NCBI GenBank assembly: GCA_039920305.1 | Contig: JBDSEA010000079.1 | Span: 1-10,847, forward strand | Length of the DNA stretch: 10,847 nt | Direction: 5' to 3' | From: DASRAJ01 sp039920305 | GTDB taxonomy: Bacteria; Bacteroidota; Bacteroidia; Chitinophagales; UBA10324 | In this document: positions 7,233 through 10,847 of the stretch, one piece after another | Numbering within the stretch: position 1 is the stretch's first letter | Layout of the letters: each line of letters opens with the position of its first letter | Program-made: the position numbers and the translations under genes | Notes under the pieces: generated by a model | Databases searched by the model: none | What the model saw: only the letters and a program-made list of their open reading frames with translations | Told to the model about the DNA's origin: nothing

Positions 7233-8329
7233 GGTGTTATTGGATTTTTAAGAATTTTCATCAAAACTTTTTCCTCAGGCGTCAGGCCTGTCTTTTCATC
7301 ATTCACTTCAATTGCATCCAGCTCATTGATGTACTTATCCAATTTTCTTGCCTCATATAATTCAATTATGGCCGGATGAACATAATATTTTCTGCAGACC
7401 ATCCTGGTATTACCAAGCTGGATTGCAACTTCATCAAGTGCAGCCGGAATTTTTTGCTTCATTTCAGTTTCCGTTTCAAATGAACCAAGTTTTTTTAACG
7501 CAGTCAATGCATGTACTGTGCCCGCCCAGGTGCGGAAATCTTTTGCAGTGAAATCACCTCCCGAAATTTTTCTTATAAAGTCATTCACCATCCCTGAATC
7601 TACTGAATGAACTTTGCCGGCATCATCATAATACTCAAACAATTCCTTACCCGGTATTTCTTTGCATGCTTTTACAATATTGGCCAGGCGGCGGCTGCGG
7701 AGCGATACTTTATGCTGCACACCTTTTTTCCCCTTAAAAGTAAATTGAATCTTTGAGCCGCTTACTTCGGCATGCCTGTTTTTCATAGTCGTTAATCCAA
7801 ACGAGCCGTACAGCTTCTCATAGAAAGCATTCCCAACCCGAATGTTGGTCCGCTCCAGCAAGCTAACCACTGCTGCCAGCACTTTCTCCTGTGGGAAGCC
7901 AGGCTTGGCTAAGTCCTTTTCCAGTTGCTCACGAATGGATGGCAATTGCTTTCCGAATTCACGAAGCCTGTAAAATTTTGTGTGGCTGCGCACGACATTC
8001 CAGAGCGGATGGTACCGGTACTGTTTTCTTTTCAGCACGTCCATTCCGGTAACCTGGAGATGTCCATTGGTCTTTTTACAGATCCATACTTCCTCCCATG
8101 CAGGAGGAATCACTAATTTTTTAATTCGGGTTAACTGTTCATCATCATCAATTTTTTTTTCACCATCCAGGTATAAGAATTGCTTGCCATGGCGCTGCCT
8201 GGTAAATCCCGCATGCTTGTCGCTCACATAAACAAGATGCATGGCTGCCGCACTTTTTGCAGTGTCCTTTATTGCGGCCCGTATGGTCTTTTTATCGAGC
8301 TTTAAATCTTCATTTCTGAGCGCTTCCAT
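7229..8329 (-). CDS. poxvirus-type DNA topoisomerase IB
   Basis: 366 residues. An N-terminal DNA-binding domain includes RIKKLVIPPAWEEVWI and the QYRYHPLW motif of bacterial members. The catalytic domain has R164 in TNIRVGN, lysine about 201 in FKGKKGVQHK, R266 in KDFRTWAGT, N307 in LGNTRMVCRKYYVHP, and the nucleophile tyrosine, probably Y316. These correspond to vaccinia R130, K167, R223, H265 and Y274, with Asn in place of His as in other bacterial homologues. Known role: relaxes supercoils through a 3'-phosphotyrosyl link, without ATP. It lies 9 nt after the SDR stop, and its own stop overlaps the Ku start. This tight link suggests joint expression with NHEJ. A direct role in end joining is not established. 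Confidence 0.94.
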   Translation of the reverse strand: MEALRNEDLKLDKKTIRAAIKDTAKSAAAMHLVYVSDKHAGFTRQRHGKQFLYLDGEKKIDDDEQLTRIKKLVIPPAWEEVWICKKTNGHLQVTGMDVLKRKQYRYHPLWNVVRSHTKFYRLREFGKQLPSIREQLEKDLAKPGFPQEKVLAAVVSLLERTNIRVGNAFYEKLYGSFGLTTMKNRHAEVSGSKIQFTFKGKKGVQHKVSLRSRRLANIVKACKEIPGKELFEYYDDAGKVHSVDSGMVNDFIRKISGGDFTAKDFRTWAGTVHALTALKKLGSFETETEMKQKIPAALDEVAIQLGNTRMVCRKYYVHPAIIELYEARKLDKYINELDAIEVNDEKTGLTPEEKVLMKILKNPITP

Positions 8330-8338
8330 AAATTTTAT

Positions 8339-9205
8339 CTATCCGTTTACGATTTCACCACCGTTGGGATGCAGAAACTGACCGGTCATATAGGATGAGT
8401 CATCGCATGCAAGAAACAGGTAACACGGTGCAACTTCCACAGGTTCTCCGGCGCGCTTCATAGGCACATCACTGCCAAAGCTGGAAACTTTTTCAGGGTC
8501 AAATGTGGAGGCAATCAGGGGTGTCCATATCGGACCGGGTGCAACACCGTTTACGTGAATTCCGTGATCCACCAATTTAGCAGACAAGCTCCGGGTGAAG
8601 GCAACAATGGCACCCTTGGTAGAAGCATAATCCAGCAACTCCGCACTTCCGCGGTAAGTAGTTACTGATGCTGTATTGATAATGGTGCTTTCTGCATTCA
8701 TGTGCGGCAATGCGGACTGCACAAACCAGAACATCGAAAAAATGTTGGTGGCAAATGTATTTATCAATTGCTCTGCAGAGATATTTTTCACTTCCTCCTG
8801 CGGAAACTGGGTTGTAGCATTGTTCACCAGACTATCAATCTTACCAAAAACTCTTACTGTCTGGCGAACGGCTTTTTGACAAAATGCTTCCTTGCTAATA
8901 TCTCCTGCTATCGCAATACATTTTCTTCCATACTCCTCAACAGAGGATCTTGTTTCTTTAGCGTCCACATGCTCTTTTAAATAGACGTTTGGTATGTCAG
9001 CCCCTTCTTTGGCAAACAAAATGGCGACTGCGCGGCCAATGCCGCTATCACCACCGGTAATCAGTTTTGTTTTCCCGGATAGTTTTCCGGAAGCCATTTT
9101 CTTTTTGTCATCAGTTACCGGCTGAGGCTTCATCCTATACTGGTTACCGGGTCGGTTTTGCTTCTGGGGTTTTCGCAGCTGCTTTTTCGGATTCGCTTTT
9201 TGCAT
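8339..9205 (-). CDS. SDR oxidoreductase, general-stress (GSP39/YghA-like) type
   Basis: 288 residues. A basic, Q/K/P-rich N-terminal extension of about 40 residues (with the PGNQYRMKPQP element seen in this subgroup) precedes a classical short-chain dehydrogenase fold. The cofactor motif is TGGDSGIG (50-57), with VNNAT at 127-131, and the catalytic residues are S180, Y193 and K197 (YASTK). The end GQFLHPNGGEIVNG is the usual terminus. Known of the subgroup: NAD(P)-dependent dehydrogenases often linked to general stress responses; substrates are mostly undefined. No membrane segment is visible. It is the first gene of the block, 9 nt before topoisomerase IB, and so probably sets the block's transcription. 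ATG 9205 is preceded by a very AT-rich leader without a Shine-Dalgarno sequence. Confidence 0.93.
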   Translation of the reverse strand: MQKANPKKQLRKPQKQNRPGNQYRMKPQPVTDDKKKMASGKLSGKTKLITGGDSGIGRAVAILFAKEGADIPNVYLKEHVDAKETRSSVEEYGRKCIAIAGDISKEAFCQKAVRQTVRVFGKIDSLVNNATTQFPQEEVKNISAEQLINTFATNIFSMFWFVQSALPHMNAESTIINTASVTTYRGSAELLDYASTKGAIVAFTRSLSAKLVDHGIHVNGVAPGPIWTPLIASTFDPEKVSSFGSDVPMKRAGEPVEVAPCYLFLACDDSSYMTGQFLHPNGGEIVNG

Positions 9206-9225
9206 CAGATTTTTTTTAGAAATTA

Positions 9226-9233
9226 CAATTATA
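9226..9233 (-). promoter_or_regulatory. candidate -7 box for the SDR/NHEJ block
   Basis: On the minus strand TATAATTG is one mismatch from the Bacteroidota -7 consensus TAnnTTTG. A start of transcription near 9219 would give a leader of about 14 nt before ATG 9205. The expected upstream element would fall inside the palindrome 9237-9254. Confidence 0.35.
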
Positions 9234-9236
9234 TAC

Positions 9237-9254
9237 CCGAAAAAATTTTTTCGG
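9237..9254. promoter_or_regulatory. perfect 18-bp palindrome, candidate operator
   Basis: CCGAAAAAATTTTTTCGG is a perfect inverted repeat with no spacer, 32 nt upstream of the SDR start and between two divergent genes. It lies just upstream of the candidate -7 box, where a bound regulator could block or assist RNA polymerase. With no loop bases it is better read as a protein-binding site than as a transcript hairpin. The A6T6 core would also give a stiff, narrow-groove tract. Confidence 0.45.
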
Positions 9255-9382
9255 AAACAGGTTGAATTTCAGCAGAAGTAAGAAAGGAATGGCAGAATAC
9301 CAATGAGGAAGATTTTCCACATGCGAATTTGAGCAGTAGGGAGAATTGAATCCGGCTCAGGAAGAAGTAGCAATAATATATC

Positions 9383-9410
9383 TTGCGCTTTCTGTATCAA
9401 AATTACTTTG
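9383..9410 (+). promoter_or_regulatory. candidate promoter of the NADH dehydrogenase
   Basis: TTG (9383-9385) and TTACTTTG (9403-9410) resemble the -33 and -7 elements of Bacteroidota promoters, with the -7 box one mismatch from TAnnTTTG. Transcription from about 9417 would place the TTG at 9437 about 20 nt into the message, and would exclude the longer reading that begins at 9383. Confidence 0.3.
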
Positions 9411-9436
9411 AGCAGTGTAAATTAAATAACAGCATA

Positions 9437-10690
9437 TTGAAACGCATCATCGTCGCAGGGGGAGGTTTTGCCGGTTTGAAGCTAGCGCGGATGCTCGACA
9501 ATCGTGATTTTGAGATCCTGCTAATTGACAAAATCAATCATCACCAGTTTCAGCCATTATTTTACCAGGTGGCTACAGCAGCCCTGGAGCCATCCAATAT
9601 TTCGTTTCCTCTCAGGCGCCATTTCAAGCATTCAAAAAATATTCGAATCCGGCTGGCGGAGGTATTAAAGATTTTCCCGGATCAGAATAAGGTTAAAACA
9701 TCTATCGGTGATTTTCAGTATGATTACCTGATCATTGCCACGGGCGCCGATACAAATTTTTTTGGCAATAAAAACTTTGAATCGCTTGCTTACCCGATGA
9801 AAAGCACTTCGCAGGCATTGTACCTGCGCTACCACCTGTTGCAGAATTTTGAAGACGCGCTTTCTGCACCCCCGGATAAAATTGAATCACTTCTTAACTA
9901 TGTAATTGTTGGTGGCGGGCCTACAGGGGTTGAATTAGCAGGTGCTCTTGCAGAGGTGAAAAAACATGTGCTGCCGAAGGATTTTCATGATTTTGATTTT
10001 ACACGAATGAAAATTATGCTGCTTGAAGGCGGTGATAAAACGCTTGGTAATATGTCCGAAATGGCATCTGAATATTCAAAAAAATACCTTGAAGAACTCG
10101 GAGTTCTTGTAATGCTCAATACCCGTGTTAAGGATTATGACGGCGTGCAATTACTGATTGATGATGGATCGGTAATAAAAACAAAAACAGTTATCTGGGC
10201 AGCAGGGGTAAAGGGAAATTTAATTGAAGGATTGAATCCCGGGGATGTGGAAAAAGGAAACCGTATCAAGGTCAACCGCTTTAATCAATTATTATCATTC
10301 CCTAATATTTATGCAATGGGTGATATTGCAATCATGAGAACTCCAAAATTTCCCAATGGTCACCCGCAGCTTGCAAATGTGGCGATTAATCAGGCGAAAA
10401 ATGTTGCAAAGAATTTTCTCAGGCAGCAAAAAAATCAATCCCTTATTGAATATGAATATATGGACAAGGGCGCCCTTGCTACGGTTGGAAAGCATAGGGC
10501 TGTTGCAGACCTTCCATCAATAAAATTTCACGGCGCAATTGCATGGTACGCATGGATGGGCCTACACCTGGTTTTACTGATGGGATTCAAAAACCGGCTA
10601 TTTGTATTTGTAAACTGGGTGATAGCTTACTTCACCAATAATTCAACCCTGCGGCTCATATTCAAGCCCTTCAGCAAACGAAACTTATAA
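9437..10690 (+). CDS. ndh: type II NADH dehydrogenase (NDH-2)
   Basis: 417 residues from the TTG at 9437. It carries two Rossmann motifs: IIVAGGGFAGLKLA at the N-terminus for FAD (glycines 8-13) and YVIVGGGPTGVELAG for NAD(P)H (glycines 159-164). Other NDH-2 marks are HHQFQPLFYQVATAAL near residue 34, TVIWAAGVKG, and the FAD-contacting IYAMGDIA. The C-terminus (AIAWYAWMGLHLVLLMGF, then a hydrophobic stretch near NWVIAYF) is the amphipathic membrane anchor of the family. Known role: single-subunit, non-proton-pumping NADH:quinone oxidoreductase at the inner membrane face. There is no ATG before the first glycine motif. TTG 9437 gives the usual short N-terminus (MKRIIV), while TTG 9383 would add 18 residues and lies in the candidate promoter. 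The gene is divergent from the NHEJ block and convergent with the next gene. Confidence 0.92.
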   Translation: MKRIIVAGGGFAGLKLARMLDNRDFEILLIDKINHHQFQPLFYQVATAALEPSNISFPLRRHFKHSKNIRIRLAEVLKIFPDQNKVKTSIGDFQYDYLIIATGADTNFFGNKNFESLAYPMKSTSQALYLRYHLLQNFEDALSAPPDKIESLLNYVIVGGGPTGVELAGALAEVKKHVLPKDFHDFDFTRMKIMLLEGGDKTLGNMSEMASEYSKKYLEELGVLVMLNTRVKDYDGVQLLIDDGSVIKTKTVIWAAGVKGNLIEGLNPGDVEKGNRIKVNRFNQLLSFPNIYAMGDIAIMRTPKFPNGHPQLANVAINQAKNVAKNFLRQQKNQSLIEYEYMDKGALATVGKHRAVADLPSIKFHGAIAWYAWMGLHLVLLMGFKNRLFVFVNWVIAYFTNNSTLRLIFKPFSKRNL

Positions 10691-10691
10691 C

Positions 10692-10847
10692 TCAGTCTTT
10701 TTTCAACATCTCCAAGAACTCAGGCTGATCTGCCTCATAATAAAACAAGTTTTCATTAGCCGGACCGTTCAATACTTTTCCATCGTATGTAAAGCGACTG
10801 CCGTGGCACGGACAATCCCAGCTCTTTTCATCATTATTCCATTTAAT
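10692..10847 (-). CDS. C-terminal Rieske [2Fe-2S] domain protein, 5' part outside window
   Basis: The last 51 codons of a gene on the minus strand, open to the right edge and ending in TGA at 10692-10694. It contains CPCHGSRF, the second cluster-binding box (CxxH type) of a Rieske domain, followed by GKVLNGPA, the usual proline-loop region. The first box (CxH) must lie beyond the edge. In Bacteroidota and Bacilli such tails often close a DadA-like FAD oxidoreductase with a fused Rieske domain, so that is the most likely whole protein; a stand-alone Rieske ferredoxin is the alternative. Its stop is one base from that of the NADH dehydrogenase. Confidence 0.85.
   Translation of the reverse strand: MKWNNDEKSWDCPCHGSRFTYDGKVLNGPANENLFYYEADQPEFLEMLKKD

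Larger units (their letters stand above)
3850..9205 (-). other. probable six-gene operon: SDR, topoisomerase IB, Ku, PE, LIG, POL
   Basis: Six co-directional genes are packed with gaps of 9 nt, a 4-nt overlap, 47 nt, a 29-nt overlap and 74 nt. No terminator-like hairpin with a T-run was seen between them. This supports one transcript from the 9206-9260 region. The PE, LIG, POL order matches the domain order of the fused Pseudomonas-type LigD, so the three genes probably derive from, or resemble the precursor of, one LigD gene. An internal promoter in the Ku-PE or LIG-POL gap cannot be excluded. Confidence 0.75.

Noticed and set aside
3850..9205. The NHEJ block as an antiphage defence island
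   Set aside because: All genes fit known repair or stress families; there is no nuclease effector, sensor, integrase or attachment site in view to support defence.

Overview
The window looks like a chromosomal stretch from a member of the Bacteroidota, probably a Chitinophagales/Sphingobacteriales-type soil or water organism. This is inferred from moderately AT-rich DNA, the near-absence of Shine-Dalgarno sequences, promoter-like matches to the Bacteroidota TAnnTTTG box, and the style of the proteins. No sequence search was possible. I saw no tRNA, rRNA, CRISPR array or insertion sequence.

Layout. 1-1671 (-): a soluble two-PAS histidine kinase, cut by the left edge close to its natural C-terminus. 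1672-2161: a gene-poor gap holding what looks like the broken C-terminal tail of a second histidine kinase (+) and a doubtful small reading frame (-). 2162-3361 (+): a DadA/glycine-oxidase-like FAD oxidoreductase. 3362-3849: no convincing gene. 3850-9205 (-): a compact six-gene block, read from 9205 down to 3850. 9206-9436: a divergent regulatory gap with a perfect 18-bp palindrome. 9437-10690 (+): a type II NADH dehydrogenase. 10692-10847 (-): the C-terminus of a Rieske [2Fe-2S] protein, ending one base from the NADH dehydrogenase stop.

The centre of the window is the six-gene block: SDR oxidoreductase, poxvirus-type topoisomerase IB, Ku, LigD phosphoesterase (PE), LigD ligase (LIG), LigD polymerase (POL). 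It encodes a complete bacterial non-homologous end-joining (NHEJ) set. LigD, usually one polypeptide, is here three separate proteins, ordered as in the PE-LIG-POL architecture of Pseudomonas LigD. All three keep their catalytic residues. Ku starts inside the stop codon of topoisomerase IB (ATGA overlap), so these two are probably translationally coupled. PE and LIG overlap by 29 nt in different frames, and LIG and POL are separated by 74 nt with stops in between.

Expected joint role: Ku binds broken ends, PE trims 3' ends, POL fills or extends them, LIG seals them, and topoisomerase IB may relieve supercoils. The leading SDR resembles general-stress dehydrogenases, which suggests a stress-induced module, perhaps for desiccation, stationary phase or oxidative damage. 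The flanking redox enzymes are not obviously part of it.
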